Program-made: the position numbers and the translations under genes | Assembly: GCF_004854025.1 (NCBI RefSeq) | Contig: NZ_STGM01000007.1 | Location: forward strand, 114,730 to 178,729 | Reading direction: 5' to 3' | DNA length: 64,000 nt | From: Microbacterium hydrothermale | GTDB taxonomy: Bacteria > Actinomycetota > Actinomycetes > Actinomycetales > Microbacteriaceae | The notes under the pieces: generated by a model | Database searches by the model: none | Seen by the model: the letters and a program-made list of their open reading frames with translations, nothing else | What the model was told of the DNA's origin: nothing | In this document: piece after piece, positions 17,071 through 26,583 of the stretch | Layout of the letters: each line of letters opens with the position of its first letter | Position numbering within the stretch: the first letter of the stretch is position 1

Positions 17071-20000
17071 CCATGCTCGAGACCCTCTTCGGACTCATCC
17101 CCGCCGCCTCCCGCGGCCAGCAGTGGGTCGCCGAAGACCTGCAGCTGATCAACTGGGGAGGCTACGACGGCACGCACCGCGTGCGCTTCGCCCCGACGGC
17201 GACCCTGCTGTGCGGCGGGTCGGGCTCGGGAAAGTCGACGCTCATGGACGCCTACGTCGCGCTCATGATGCCGCACACGACCCCCTTCAACGGCGCGTCC
17301 AACGGCGCCGTGGTGGGACGCCCGCGCGGGCAGGAGCAGCGCAACATCCTCTCGTACGGCCGCGGCAAGCTCGACGAGTCGCGCACCGACGAGGGCACGA
17401 AGGTGCGCGTGCTGCGCGGCGACGGCGTCGACACCTGGACGGCGATCGCGATGACGTGGGCCGACCACGACGGGGCGCGGTTCACGGCGGTGCGGGCCTG
17501 GTACATCCCCGCCGCGGCGCGCACCCTCGACGACGCGGTCAAGGTGCGCGCGACCGTGCACGGCGCGTTCGACCTGCGTCAGCTGGAGCGGGCGGCGCAG
17601 AGCCACCTGTCGGACTCCGCGGTGCGGGCCACGGGCCTGGACACCCTCGCGACCGACCGCGAATTCTCGGCGCGCCTGCACGCGGTGCTCGGGATCGGCG
17701 CGGCCGGCTCGGGGACGAAGGCGATGAGCCTTCTCGCCCGCATCCAGGCCGGTCAGCAGATCACCACGGTCGACGACCTCTACAAGCGCATGGTGCTCGA
17801 GGAGCCCGAGACCCTCGCGGTCGCCGAGGCCGTCGTCTCGCACTTCGACGGACTCGAGGGCACGCGCACGCGCATGCTCGAGGCGCGCCAGCAGGTGCGG
17901 GCGCTGCAGCCCATCCGCGCGATGAAGACGCGCATCGACGAGGCCGCCGAGCGCTTGCGGCTCATCGACGCGCTCGGACGCTTCGGCGACCCCGAATCGC
18001 GCGCGTCGCTGTGGCGCGCGCAGCGCCGCGTCGACCTCCTCACCGCCGTCGAGACCGAGCTGCGCGAACGCACCCACGCCACCGACGCCCTGGTGCGCGA
18101 GCGGCAGGCGCTGGCGGATGCCGCCGAGGCCGAGCGCGAGGGTCTCGGCGACGTACTGCGCGCGGCCGGGGGCGACCAGCTCGACGCCGCGCAGCGCGAG
18201 CTCCGCGCCCTCGAGCGGCGACTGGCCGGCATGCAGCGCGACCGCGAGAGGTTCGAGGCCGCTCTGGCGGTGCTCTCGGTCGAGGTGTCGTCGGCCAAGC
18301 AGTTCGCCGCGATCGTCGACGACGCACGACGCACACTCGGCGACGCGGACGCGAAGACCGCCGTGCGCGACGCCTTCGTCGCCGCGAGCAGCCGGCACAC
18401 CGACCTGCGCCAGCAGCTCTCGGCGCTCGAGGCCGAGCACCGGCGCACGCAGACCCGCGACGACAACATCCCGCCGCGCCTGCACGAAGCGCGCGAGGCC
18501 CTCGCCGAGGCGGCGGGACTCACCGCCGCCGAACTGCCCTTCGTCGCCGAGCTCGTCGACGTGCGCACCGAGTACGAGCCGTGGCGCGGGGCGTTCACGC
18601 TCGCCCTCGGCGGCTTCGCGACGACGCTGCTCGTGGATGCCGCCCACCTGGCATCCTTCCGCTCCGCGATCGACGGGGTACGACTGAGCGAGAGACTGCG
18701 CTTCGAGGGCGTGTCGACCGACCTTCCCGAGCGCACGGGCCTCGACCCCGCCACCCTGCCCGGCCGACTCGAGTACCGGCGATCCCCCTTCACCGGGTGG
18801 CTGCAGGACCGCCTCGAGCAGCAGTTCTCCTTCGTCTGCGTCGATGCCGCGAGCGACCTTTCGCGCCACCGCCTGGCGCTCACGATCGCCGGACAGACCA
18901 GCCAGGGCGCGCGCGGCGCGCACGGCGGGTCGACGCGGCAGAGCATCCTCGGCTTCTCGTCGCGCGTGCGCCTCACCGAGCTCGGCGAGCAGATCGTCAC
19001 CGCGCGCCGCGACCTCGCGTCCGCGAAGGCCGCGGTCGACGAGGCCGCCGCGGCGCTCGACGCCTTCGACGAACGGCGCAGCGCCCTCGAGAAGATCGTC
19101 GACCTGACCTGGGACCAGGTCGACACGGCATCCGTCCAGCGCGAGCTCGACCGCTGGAACGAGACCATCGTCGAGGTCACCGCGGGAAACCCCCGCATCG
19201 CCGAACTGCAGGAGCAGATCTCGGGTGCGCGCGCCCGCGTGGCGCGACTGCGCGAGGAGATCGGCGCCGCCAAGACCGAGCAGCAGGCCCTCGCCGCCCG
19301 CTGGGCGGAGATCACCGACGAGGTGGACGACGCCAACGCGCGTCTCGAGCGGGCCGAGGATGCCGCCATGACGCTGACCGCAGACGAAGCCGCCTACCTC
19401 GACGGGCTCTTCGTCGCCCCCGCCGACGACGCCTCGCCGTCGCAGCTGCTCGCGCGCTTCGACGCCGCCCTCGAGTCCGCGTCGAAGCGACTGCTCGAGG
19501 AGCAGCGCGCGGCGCAGGAGACCTGGGGCGATCAGCGGGAGAGCCTGCGGCGCACCCTCACCGCGTTCACCGATCGGTGGCCGAGCCCCAACCTGCTCGC
19601 GGACCCCGACGAATCGCTCGGCGACTTCGAGCGCATCCTCGCCGACCTCGAGGCCAGCGGTCTGCACGAGCTCGAGGCCGAGTGGCGCGATTCGCTCCTG
19701 CGGCTGTCGGGCAACGACCTGACCAGCCTCGACTCGGCGCTCACGCGCGCCCTGCGCGAGATCCGCGAGCGCATCGCGCCAATCAACGACATCATGCAGG
19801 ACCTGCCGTTCTACGACGACGAGCACCGCCTGCAGATCGTGCCGCGCGAGAACCAGTCCGAGGTGCGACGCCGGTTCCGGCGCGAGCTGCGCGACGTGCG
19901 GGCCGCGATCGACGAGGCCGGATCCGATGACGAGCGCGAGGCGGTGTACGGCCGGATGGCGCGGCTGATCGGCCGCATCCGCCCCACCGCCCCTGACTTC

Positions 20001-20411
20001 GCCGACCTCGTCGACGTGCGCAACCACGTGCGGGTGAGCGCCGAGCGCTTCCGCGCCGACACGGGCGAGCACGTGGCCCTGTACGACCACATCGGCGAGA
20101 AGTCCGGCGGCGAATCGCAGGAGCTGATCGCGTTCATCGTCGGCGCGGCCCTGCGGTACCAGCTCGGGGATGCCGGGTCGGAGCGTCCGCGCTACGCCCC
20201 GGTGTTCCTCGACGAGGCGCTCATCAAGGCCGACGCGCACTTCACCAAGCGCGCGATTGGCGCATGGCGCGGGCTCGGATTCCAGCTCGTCATCGGCGCC
20301 CCGAACGACAAGTACAGCGCGATCGAGCCGCACGTCGACGTCGAGTACGACATCTTGAAGGACACCCGCGGGCGATCGTGGGCGAAGGCGAAGGTGGGCG
20401 TCGCGGACTGA
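17067..20411 (+). CDS. jetC: Wadjet SMC-like ATPase JetC (MksB/MukB-like)
   Basis: A 1114-residue SMC/Rad50-type ATPase. The Walker A is [10 protein letters not shown] (Lys about 56), the ABC signature SGGES lies near residue 1012, and the Walker B is VFLDEA near 1046-1051. Between them are two long heptad-rich coiled-coil regions around a central hinge-like domain (about 480-640). All residues needed for ATP-driven loop extrusion appear intact. The normal next gene, the TOPRIM nuclease jetD (DUF3322/DUF2220), is absent; the stop at 20411 is followed at once by a truncated dehydrogenase. Confidence 0.9.
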   Translation: MTMLETLFGLIPAASRGQQWVAEDLQLINWGGYDGTHRVRFAPTATLLCGGSGSGKSTLMDAYVALMMPHTTPFNGASNGAVVGRPRGQEQRNILSYGRGKLDESRTDEGTKVRVLRGDGVDTWTAIAMTWADHDGARFTAVRAWYIPAAARTLDDAVKVRATVHGAFDLRQLERAAQSHLSDSAVRATGLDTLATDREFSARLHAVLGIGAAGSGTKAMSLLARIQAGQQITTVDDLYKRMVLEEPETLAVAEAVVSHFDGLEGTRTRMLEARQQVRALQPIRAMKTRIDEAAERLRLIDALGRFGDPESRASLWRAQRRVDLLTAVETELRERTHATDALVRERQALADAAEAEREGLGDVLRAAGGDQLDAAQRELRALERRLAGMQRDRERFEAALAVLSVEVSSAKQFAAIVDDARRTLGDADAKTAVRDAFVAASSRHTDLRQQLSALEAEHRRTQTRDDNIPPRLHEAREALAEAAGLTAAELPFVAELVDVRTEYEPWRGAFTLALGGFATTLLVDAAHLASFRSAIDGVRLSERLRFEGVSTDLPERTGLDPATLPGRLEYRRSPFTGWLQDRLEQQFSFVCVDAASDLSRHRLALTIAGQTSQGARGAHGGSTRQSILGFSSRVRLTELGEQIVTARRDLASAKAAVDEAAAALDAFDERRSALEKIVDLTWDQVDTASVQRELDRWNETIVEVTAGNPRIAELQEQISGARARVARLREEIGAAKTEQQALAARWAEITDEVDDANARLERAEDAAMTLTADEAAYLDGLFVAPADDASPSQLLARFDAALESASKRLLEEQRAAQETWGDQRESLRRTLTAFTDRWPSPNLLADPDESLGDFERILADLEASGLHELEAEWRDSLLRLSGNDLTSLDSALTRALREIRERIAPINDIMQDLPFYDDEHRLQIVPRENQSEVRRRFRRELRDVRAAIDEAGSDDEREAVYGRMARLIGRIRPTAPDFADLVDVRNHVRVSAERFRADTGEHVALYDHIGEKSGGESQELIAFIVGAALRYQLGDAGSERPRYAPVFLDEALIKADAHFTKRAIGAWRGLGFQLVIGAPNDKYSAIEPHVDVEYDILKDTRGRSWAKAKVGVAD

Positions 20412-20898
20412 GGTCACCCGCTCGATTGGCCAGGTCGCGGCGCAGACGACCGTGAACGTCACGAGCCTCACCGCGCTCACCGCCCTGCTCCTCCCGGGCA
20501 TGCTGGAGCGCCGCCGCGGCGCGATCATCAACGTGGCCAGTACCGCGGCGTCCCAGCCCCTCCCCCACATGTCGGTCTATGGGGCGACCAAGGCCTACGT
20601 GCTGTCGTTCTCGTGCGCGCTGTGGCACGAGACGCGGGGAACCGGCGTCGATGTCGTCGCGATCTGCCCGGGCGCCACCGCGACGGAGTTCTTCGCCACC
20701 GCCGGCGACGACACCTCGGTGGGCCCGCGCCGCACGCCCGAAGGCGTGGTCGACAGCGCCCTGAACGGCCTGCGCCGGGGGCGCCCGACCGTCATCGACG
20801 GCTCGGCCAATGCCCTGTCGTTGCGCGTGGCCGCAGTCCTGCCGGAGCGCCTCGTCCTGCGGATCGCCGAACGGGCGATGCGCCCGGCCTCGCGCTGA
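20412..20898 (+). pseudogene. 5'-truncated short-chain dehydrogenase/reductase remnant
   Basis: The readable frame begins directly after the jetC stop and keeps SDR homology from about VNVTSLTALTALLLPGM onward. The catalytic Ser strand (INVASTAASQ) and YGATKAYVLSF (Tyr-xxx-Lys) are present, but the whole N-terminal Rossmann half with the TGxxxGxG cofactor loop is missing (roughly 85-90 residues). A GTG at 20452 could start a 148-residue product, which could not bind NAD(P) normally. The frame is open without stops upstream to the jetC end, as expected of a deletion junction. Probably a non-functional remnant. Confidence 0.75.
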
Positions 20899-20934
20899 CG
20901 CCCACCTCGGCCCCGGCCACCCTGCTGTGCGCGC

Positions 20935-21720
20935 TCAGCCCTCGCGCGCGCGGAGCGCGTCGTCGACGCCACGCAGCACGACGGGTCCGAGGCCGTGCAG
21001 GTCCGCGCGCGCCGAGGGCACGTCGCGGAAGTACCGCACCACCGTGGCGACCTGATTCGGATCGGACCCCAGCGCCAGCATGGGTGCTTCGACGCGGGGG
21101 CCGGCTCCGTCGGCGATGAGGTGGAGCTTGGCCACGGGACCCGTGCCGATCCCCACCTCGGCGACCTCGTCCCACCGCCAGTCGACGCGGCCACGACCGC
21201 GGATGCCGGTGAGTCCTTCGGTCGTCAGGTGCAGCCCGGCCGGCTCGCGCAGACGCACAGCGCTCATGACGATCACTCCGAGGCCGAGCAGCCCGAGGGC
21301 GTAGGGCGCACGCGTGAGCAGGAACGACGGTATGGTCGGCAGGTCCCCCGCATCGACGACGATCTGAGCCACCGCGGGGAGCAGCAGCAAGCCCCCGAGC
21401 ACGAATGGCACCGCGGTGGCAGCCGGGGCGGGGCGGAACCAGATCCCGGATGCCGACGGGTCGATGCGCAGCAATCGCTCCTGGATCGTCCCGAAGAGGA
21501 CATGGAGGCAGGCCGCCGCCCCGAGGATGGTGACGGTCAGCGCTCCCATCACGAGGCGCAGACCGATGCGCTCATCGGCGACCGCCATGAGGACGGGCAG
21601 CACCGCGAAGAGAACGACGACGACGACGAGCCAGGTGGGGCGCCGGCCGTTCGGGAGGACCGGGATTCGCGGGTCGGTGGACGGAAGCCGGGGAGACATG
21701 GTGCTGATGGCCACGGTCAA
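20935..21720 (-). CDS. Membrane protein, last gene of the WXG-like operon
   Basis: A 261-residue protein not assigned to a named family. Two pairs of hydrophobic helices (about 28-80 and 100-155) are followed by a soluble beta-rich half with GLHLTTEGLTGIRGRGRVDWRW DEV-type strands resembling bacterial PH-like domains. It starts with TTG at 21720, overlapping the previous stop (TTGA), or with a nearby GTG/ATG. Its place after a large secreted-type protein makes an accessory or immunity-like role conceivable, but that is only inference. Confidence 0.65.
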   Translation of the reverse strand: MTVAISTMSPRLPSTDPRIPVLPNGRRPTWLVVVVVLFAVLPVLMAVADERIGLRLVMGALTVTILGAAACLHVLFGTIQERLLRIDPSASGIWFRPAPAATAVPFVLGGLLLLPAVAQIVVDAGDLPTIPSFLLTRAPYALGLLGLGVIVMSAVRLREPAGLHLTTEGLTGIRGRGRVDWRWDEVAEVGIGTGPVAKLHLIADGAGPRVEAPMLALGSDPNQVATVVRYFRDVPSARADLHGLGPVVLRGVDDALRAREG

Positions 21721-22886
21721 TTCTCTCCTCTGTAGGGCTGCGATCGAGGGGACGGCGGGACATACCCCTCCAGGCGTGGCTGGCGACCGGTGAAGAAATC
21801 ATCGACGGTTTCGCGCGAATCGAGGGGCACGGCGGCCTCCCACAGCCACCGGGCACCCGCACCGACGGCGAGCCCGCCGATCACGGTTCCACCGATGACC
21901 CATCCCACCGGGTTGCTGCCAAGCGCGACGGCCGCAGCCCCACCTGCCGCCGCGCCTCCGGCACCGCCCGCCATCCCCCCGGCGATCTCCGCGACGCCGG
22001 AACTGAGCGAACCACCATCTGCGACATCGGCGGCGAGGGACACGACATCGATGACGTTCCCCGCGATCGGGAGCACGCGGGTCACCCTCGACACGCGACC
22101 GATGTGCTCCGCCAGCTCCTCCACCCCTGCCCGCATCCCGTGCGGATCCGCGGCCTCAGCGGCCGCACGCAGTGCGGGATTACCGGAGCGCAGTTGGTCG
22201 CGGAAGGTCTCGGCCGCGGACTGCAGCGCATCGTGGTCCTTGCGCCACGTGCTCAGCGTCTGGTCGTAGAAGCTCTCGTAACCGTCGAGCACGGAGGTCG
22301 CAAGCGACTCGTTCCCCTTCGCGGCGATGGCCGACACCGTCCCGGCGAGCTTCTGCAGGCCCTCCACACGCGAGATGAGCGGAGCCATGTGCTCGCCGAC
22401 CCAGGCGTCGAGCTCACCGGTCATCGTGCCTACCTGTGCGCCGAGATCGTTGTAGCTGGCGATGAGGGAAACGTACTCGTCGTACACCTCGAGATCGTCC
22501 TCCGGCGCGCCGGGGCCCGGGCAGTACGTCAGAGCCGTCGACGGTGGCAGAACGTTCGTGCCGACGACGTCGAGGCCGACCGCCGCAGCTTGGGAGCGAA
22601 GCGTCGCGACGTCTTCCTGCGCGCGCTCCAGCCGTCCGGCGTACGCGCGGAACACCTCCACCGCGTCACCGAGGTAGCCGAGCACCTCATCGGCTCGACT
22701 GCGGATGTCGCCGACGACCGACCTCCACGCGGTTCCGGCCTCGCCCGTCCAGTAGTTGTTCGAATCGCCCCAGAGGTAGCTCAGTTCGAGATCGGCGCCC
22801 GTGTAGGCCCCCTTGACGCGGTCGAGCCAGTCCGCGACCGCGCGCACGCTCGCCGGATCACCGGGAATCCTCGCGTCGATCGGCAT
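21717..22886 (-). CDS. WXG/LXG-like protein with glycine-zipper C-terminus
   Basis: A 389-residue protein with no visible Sec signal. Residues 1-100 form a helical hairpin of WXG100 style (WLDRVKGAY, then NNYWTGEAGTAWRSVVG around residue 45), and 100-260 are further long amphipathic helices. Residues 265-350 are Gly/Ala-rich and hydrophobic (IAGGMAGGAGGAAAGG, GWVIGGTVIGGLAVGAG), a glycine-zipper pattern able to enter membranes. The short tail ends DDFFTGRQPRLEGYVPP. This resembles the pretoxin part of type VII-secreted polymorphic proteins but has no recognisable C-terminal enzyme domain. It overlaps both neighbours by 1-4 bases. Confidence 0.65.
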   Translation of the reverse strand: MPIDARIPGDPASVRAVADWLDRVKGAYTGADLELSYLWGDSNNYWTGEAGTAWRSVVGDIRSRADEVLGYLGDAVEVFRAYAGRLERAQEDVATLRSQAAAVGLDVVGTNVLPPSTALTYCPGPGAPEDDLEVYDEYVSLIASYNDLGAQVGTMTGELDAWVGEHMAPLISRVEGLQKLAGTVSAIAAKGNESLATSVLDGYESFYDQTLSTWRKDHDALQSAAETFRDQLRSGNPALRAAAEAADPHGMRAGVEELAEHIGRVSRVTRVLPIAGNVIDVVSLAADVADGGSLSSGVAEIAGGMAGGAGGAAAGGAAAVALGSNPVGWVIGGTVIGGLAVGAGARWLWEAAVPLDSRETVDDFFTGRQPRLEGYVPPSPRSQPYRGEN

Positions 22887-23182
22887 CAGTCCGCGAGCCC
22901 CTCTTCGAGCCGCGAGATCTCGTCTTCCGTCTGCTGTTCCGTCGCCTCGACGTCATCGAGGACGCTGTCGGTCACCGCCGCGACGAGGCGGACCGCTCCC
23001 GCGTATTCATTCGCCGCCTCCGCCGCGGCGCCGGCGATGAAGCCGATGAGCGCCGAGGCGGCTCCGCCATCGGCCGCTCCGGGGATGGAGGCGAGCGCCT
23101 CGTCGACGCTGTCGAGCTCGTCGACGACGAGTCCCATCCGCCGCGTCATGTTGACGCGGTCCACGAAGATCGGATCGCTCAT
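22886..23182 (-). CDS. Small WXG100-like helical protein
   Basis: A 98-residue protein, almost all helix, with acidic termini and an Ala/Gly-rich middle; no signal peptide and no strict W-x-G motif. Size, helical-hairpin character and position just before a larger WXG-type protein suggest an ESX/type VII partner or chaperone. The ATG at 23182 overlaps the stop of the SAV_915 gene (ATGA), and its own TGA overlaps the next ATG by one base. Confidence 0.6.
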   Translation of the reverse strand: MSDPIFVDRVNMTRRMGLVVDELDSVDEALASIPGAADGGAASALIGFIAGAAAEAANEYAGAVRLVAAVTDSVLDDVEATEQQTEDEISRLEEGLAD

Positions 23183-23463
23183 CCGAGTCGCCCTCCTCGA
23201 CGGGAATGAGGGGGCACCTCGAGGTCGAAGGCGACGACGTCGAACGGTTGCGCCTGGCGGATCCGATCGAGCTCCGAGGTCATCAGCAGCATCCAGGGTT
23301 GCTCGCGCCCGCATGCGTCGGCGAGCCGGTCGAGCGCCGTGTAGGCGAGCAGCCCGCGGCGACCATCGACCAGCTTCTGCACGACGGCCAATTGGCCACG
23401 CCCCTCCGGGTCGTCCACCAGGGGCAGGTAGAGAGCGGGTGGCACGATGACCTCACTCCGCAT
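23179..23463 (-). CDS. SAV_915-family protein
   Basis: A 94-residue protein matching the actinobacterial SAV_915 family: IVPPALYLPLVD at the start, RGLLAYTALDRLADACGREQPW in the middle and FDVVAFDLEVP at the end. These proteins recur beside WXG-type secretion substrates, but their role is unknown. The ATG at 23463 is preceded by GGGGAG at 5-base spacing, which decides it over two upstream ATGs. It heads a four-gene minus-strand operon with 1-4 base overlaps throughout. Confidence 0.72.
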   Translation of the reverse strand: MRSEVIVPPALYLPLVDDPEGRGQLAVVQKLVDGRRGLLAYTALDRLADACGREQPWMLLMTSELDRIRQAQPFDVVAFDLEVPPHSRRGGRLG

Positions 23464-23653
23464 CGTGTCTCCCCGTGTTCCGCCGAGCGACATCACAGAT
23501 CCCCCCATCCCCGAACCGTTCCGACAGCCTAGTGCGGTCGAGGTAAGCCCGCCCACCTGTTGTGCGGCCCCGAGCCTCGCGCACGTCACAGACCGGGAAT
23601 GTCCGAGCCGCTCTCTACGCTGAGTGCTGAGGGGACGGCGAAAGGCGGGACAC

Positions 23654-25429
23654 ATGCAGGGACTCGAGATCACGGTTCTGCTGGGGCTCGCGATGCTCGT
23701 GGGCACCGTCCTGGCACCGCGACTGCGCGTGGCCACACCGCTCGTGCTGCTCGTCATCGGCCTCGCCCTGGGCTTCATCCCCGAGCTCCGTCAGATCGAG
23801 CTCCCGCCCGAGACCGTGCTGCTGCTGTTCCTCCCCGTCATGCTGTTCCGCGAGGCGTGGACGACCTCTCTGAGGTCGGTGCGCCGGTCGCTGCGCTACA
23901 TCATCCCGATGAGCACGCTTCTCGTCGTGGCATCCGCGTTCGCCGTCGCCGGGGTCGCGACCTGGATGGGAGTGCCGTGGGAGGCGGCCCTCGTGCTCGG
24001 TGCCGCGGTCGCTCCGCCCGACGCCACCGCCGTCGCAGCGCTCGGACGTCTGCTGCCCGCCAAGACCTTCATGAAGCTCAAGGCCGAGAGCCTCACCAAC
24101 GACGGCACCGCGCTCGTTCTCTACGCGATCGCCGTCGCCCTGCTGCTCGGCGATCAGATCACCCCGCTGCAGATCACCGGCATGGTGCTGCTGTCGTACC
24201 TCGGTGGAGCGGCCGCGGGCATCGCGGTGGCTGCCGCAGCGTTCTTCGCCCTGCGACGGATGCAGTCGACGCTGACGATCAACCTCACGATGGTGCTGGT
24301 GCCGTTCGTGTCGTTCCTCATCGCCGAACTCATCGACGCATCCGGGGTGCTCGCCGTCGTCTTCGCGGGCCTCATCATGGCGTGGGTGTCGCCGCGGATC
24401 ACAACCGCGATGTCGCGGCGGGCGGCGGATGCCACCTGGCCGTTCGGCGTCTACCTCCTCAACGGCGCGCTCTTCGTGCTGATCGGCCTCGAGGTGCAGC
24501 TCGTGCTGCACGAGATCTCGGGGTCGGAGATCGGCATCCTTCTGCTCGTGACCGTGGCCGCCTGGATCGCCCTCTTCGTGGTGCGGTACCTGTTCCAATG
24601 GCTGTTCTCGCCCTTCTCGCGTCCCGCCGCGGGATCCTCGCGATCTCTTCGGCATCGGTCGCGGATCGTGAGCACCGTGGCCGGGTTCCGCGGAGCCGTG
24701 TCGCTGGCCATCGCCCTGTCGGTGCCGGTCACCACGGCCGCGGGCGACCCGGTGGCGGGCCGCGACGCGATCGTGTTCGTCACGGCGGGTGTCATCGTGC
24801 TCACCCTGCTGGTGCAGGGGCCCCTGCTGCCGGCGGTCATCCGGTGGGCGAAACTGCCCAACGACGACGCGGCCACCGAGGAGTTCGAGCTCGCCGAGCG
24901 GGCGATCTCGGGTGCGGCCCTGGCGGCCCTCGACGATCTCGCGGTCGAACACGGCATCAGCGACCGGGTGCGCGACCGCGCCCGTCGGGAAGGCTACGAG
25001 CGGCTCGAACTCGCGAACGCGCGCGCCGTCGCCCGTCAGCGCGCGATCGAGGAGCGCGACCTCGCCGAACTCGACGCCTCGCTCGACGACGACAGCGCCG
25101 CGACCGGACCCGTTCCGCCCGACGCTTCCGACACCGACCGGCGCAGCGGCGACCGCGCCGTCGCCGGTGACGACGCCGAGGGCGCGGCCTTCACCGGCCC
25201 CCTTCAGATGATCGCGGTCAGCGACGACATCGACGTCACCCAGCGATCTCCCCTCCTGCGTCACAAAGAGGCGCAGCGCCTGCGGCTCGCGATCCTCGAC
25301 CGCAAGCGCGAGGTGCTGCTGCGCCTGCGTCGGGAGGGCACGATCGACGACCTCGTCGCGCGGCGTATCCTCGCCGGTCTCGACATCGAGGAGATCCGCG
25401 CGCGAGGGCTCGAGAAGTCGGGCGAGTGA
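23654..25429 (+). CDS. CPA1-type Na+(K+)/H+ antiporter
   Basis: A 591-residue cation/proton exchanger. About 12-13 membrane helices fill residues 1-400, with the family cores AAVAPPDATAVAALGRLLPA (ion-binding Asp) and ESLTNDGTALVLYAIAVALL. A long charged cytosolic tail (about 410-591), Asp/Glu/Arg-rich, ends with helices probably used for regulation. The ATG at 23654 follows AAAGGCGGGA; a GTG 30 bases upstream is less likely. It is divergent from the SAV_915 operon over a 190-base shared region. Confidence 0.87.
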   Translation: MQGLEITVLLGLAMLVGTVLAPRLRVATPLVLLVIGLALGFIPELRQIELPPETVLLLFLPVMLFREAWTTSLRSVRRSLRYIIPMSTLLVVASAFAVAGVATWMGVPWEAALVLGAAVAPPDATAVAALGRLLPAKTFMKLKAESLTNDGTALVLYAIAVALLLGDQITPLQITGMVLLSYLGGAAAGIAVAAAAFFALRRMQSTLTINLTMVLVPFVSFLIAELIDASGVLAVVFAGLIMAWVSPRITTAMSRRAADATWPFGVYLLNGALFVLIGLEVQLVLHEISGSEIGILLLVTVAAWIALFVVRYLFQWLFSPFSRPAAGSSRSLRHRSRIVSTVAGFRGAVSLAIALSVPVTTAAGDPVAGRDAIVFVTAGVIVLTLLVQGPLLPAVIRWAKLPNDDAATEEFELAERAISGAALAALDDLAVEHGISDRVRDRARREGYERLELANARAVARQRAIEERDLAELDASLDDDSAATGPVPPDASDTDRRSGDRAVAGDDAEGAAFTGPLQMIAVSDDIDVTQRSPLLRHKEAQRLRLAILDRKREVLLRLRREGTIDDLVARRILAGLDIEEIRARGLEKSGE

Positions 25430-25570
25430 CGCGACGGGAGGAGTCGCCCCGCCCCGCCAGCCGGCGGCATCCACCCGCTGTTCTCCCGCCAGTCGGCGGG
25501 GACGCATCGCGACTGTCGAGCCGCATGATCGAAACGTACGCGACGTTGCGTCCCCGACGAAGGAGTCACC

Positions 25571-26545
25571 ATGACCGTTCCCGGTACCCTGTCCCGCCCG
25601 CCCTTCGACCCCGAGCTCGCTCCGATGCTCGAGGTGCTCGGCCAGATGCTCCCGCCCACGCTGACCGCCGAGATGCTGCCCGCCTTGCGCACCGGCTCCA
25701 TTCCGGGCATGCCGACCACCGCCGAGATCCTCGAGTCCGCGCAGCTTCAGTCGCGCGACGTGACGATCCCGGGGTTCGAAGGGGCCGACATCGTCGTCTC
25801 GGTCATCGAGTCGAAGGGGCGCACCGGCATCGGCCCCGGCATCTTCCACACGCACGGCGGCGGGATGATCATGGGTGACCGATTCGCGGGCGTCGCCGGC
25901 TTCGCAGAGTGGATCCACCGGTACAACGCCGTACTCGTCAGCGTCGAGTATCGCCTCGCCCCCGAGTTTCCCGACCCGTATCCCGTTGAGGACTGCTACG
26001 CGGGCCTTCTCTGGACGGCCGAGAACGCCGAACGGCTCGGCATCGAGAGCGAGCGTCTGATGATCGCCGGGGGCAGCGCCGGCGGGGGCCTCGCCGCGGG
26101 CGTCGCACTTCTCGCTCGTGACCGTCGGGGACCTCACCTCGTCGGACAGATGCTGATGTACCCGATGCTCGACGACCGCGATGCGACCATTTCGACGCGT
26201 CAGATCGACGGCGTCGGCGTGTGGGACCGCGGAAGCAATCTGCTGGGCTGGAATTCGCTGCTCGGTGAACGCCGGTCCACCGACGACGTGTCGATCTACG
26301 CCGCGCCCGCGAGAGCCACCGATCTCTCCAACCTGCCCCCGGCGTTCATCGACTGCGGCAGCGCCGAGGTTTTCCGCGACGAGGACGTGGCCTACGCTTC
26401 GGCGATCTGGGCGGCCGGCGGGCAGGCCGAGCTGCACGTCTGGCCGGGAGCGTTCCACGCCTCCGAATCACTCGCGCCTCAAGCCGCCCTTTCGCACGAC
26501 GCCGTAGACGCGCGCGATCGCTGGATCCGCCGCTTGCTCGGCTGA
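25571..26545 (+). CDS. HSL-family alpha/beta hydrolase (esterase)
   Basis: A 324-residue hormone-sensitive-lipase type esterase. The oxyanion motif HTHGGGMIMGD (about residue 97), nucleophile motif GGSAGGGLAAG (Ser about 171), acidic residue in FIDCGSAEVFRDED (about 266) and terminal His in GAFHASES (about 298) complete the triad. VSVEYRLAPEFPDPYPVED after the oxyanion loop is characteristic. Start supported by GGAGTCACC upstream. It likely hydrolyses short acyl esters or esterified xenobiotics; the PucR-like gene 38 bases later could be its regulator. Confidence 0.9.
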   Translation: MTVPGTLSRPPFDPELAPMLEVLGQMLPPTLTAEMLPALRTGSIPGMPTTAEILESAQLQSRDVTIPGFEGADIVVSVIESKGRTGIGPGIFHTHGGGMIMGDRFAGVAGFAEWIHRYNAVLVSVEYRLAPEFPDPYPVEDCYAGLLWTAENAERLGIESERLMIAGGSAGGGLAAGVALLARDRRGPHLVGQMLMYPMLDDRDATISTRQIDGVGVWDRGSNLLGWNSLLGERRSTDDVSIYAAPARATDLSNLPPAFIDCGSAEVFRDEDVAYASAIWAAGGQAELHVWPGAFHASESLAPQAALSHDAVDARDRWIRRLLG

Positions 26546-26583
26546 GCCACGGTCCTATGCTGGGCGCGTTGAAGGAGTGACCC

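Noticed and set aside
23615..26458. 947-codon minus-strand open frame over the antiporter and esterase
   Set aside because: Covers two well-supported plus-strand genes and has random Arg/His/Asp composition.
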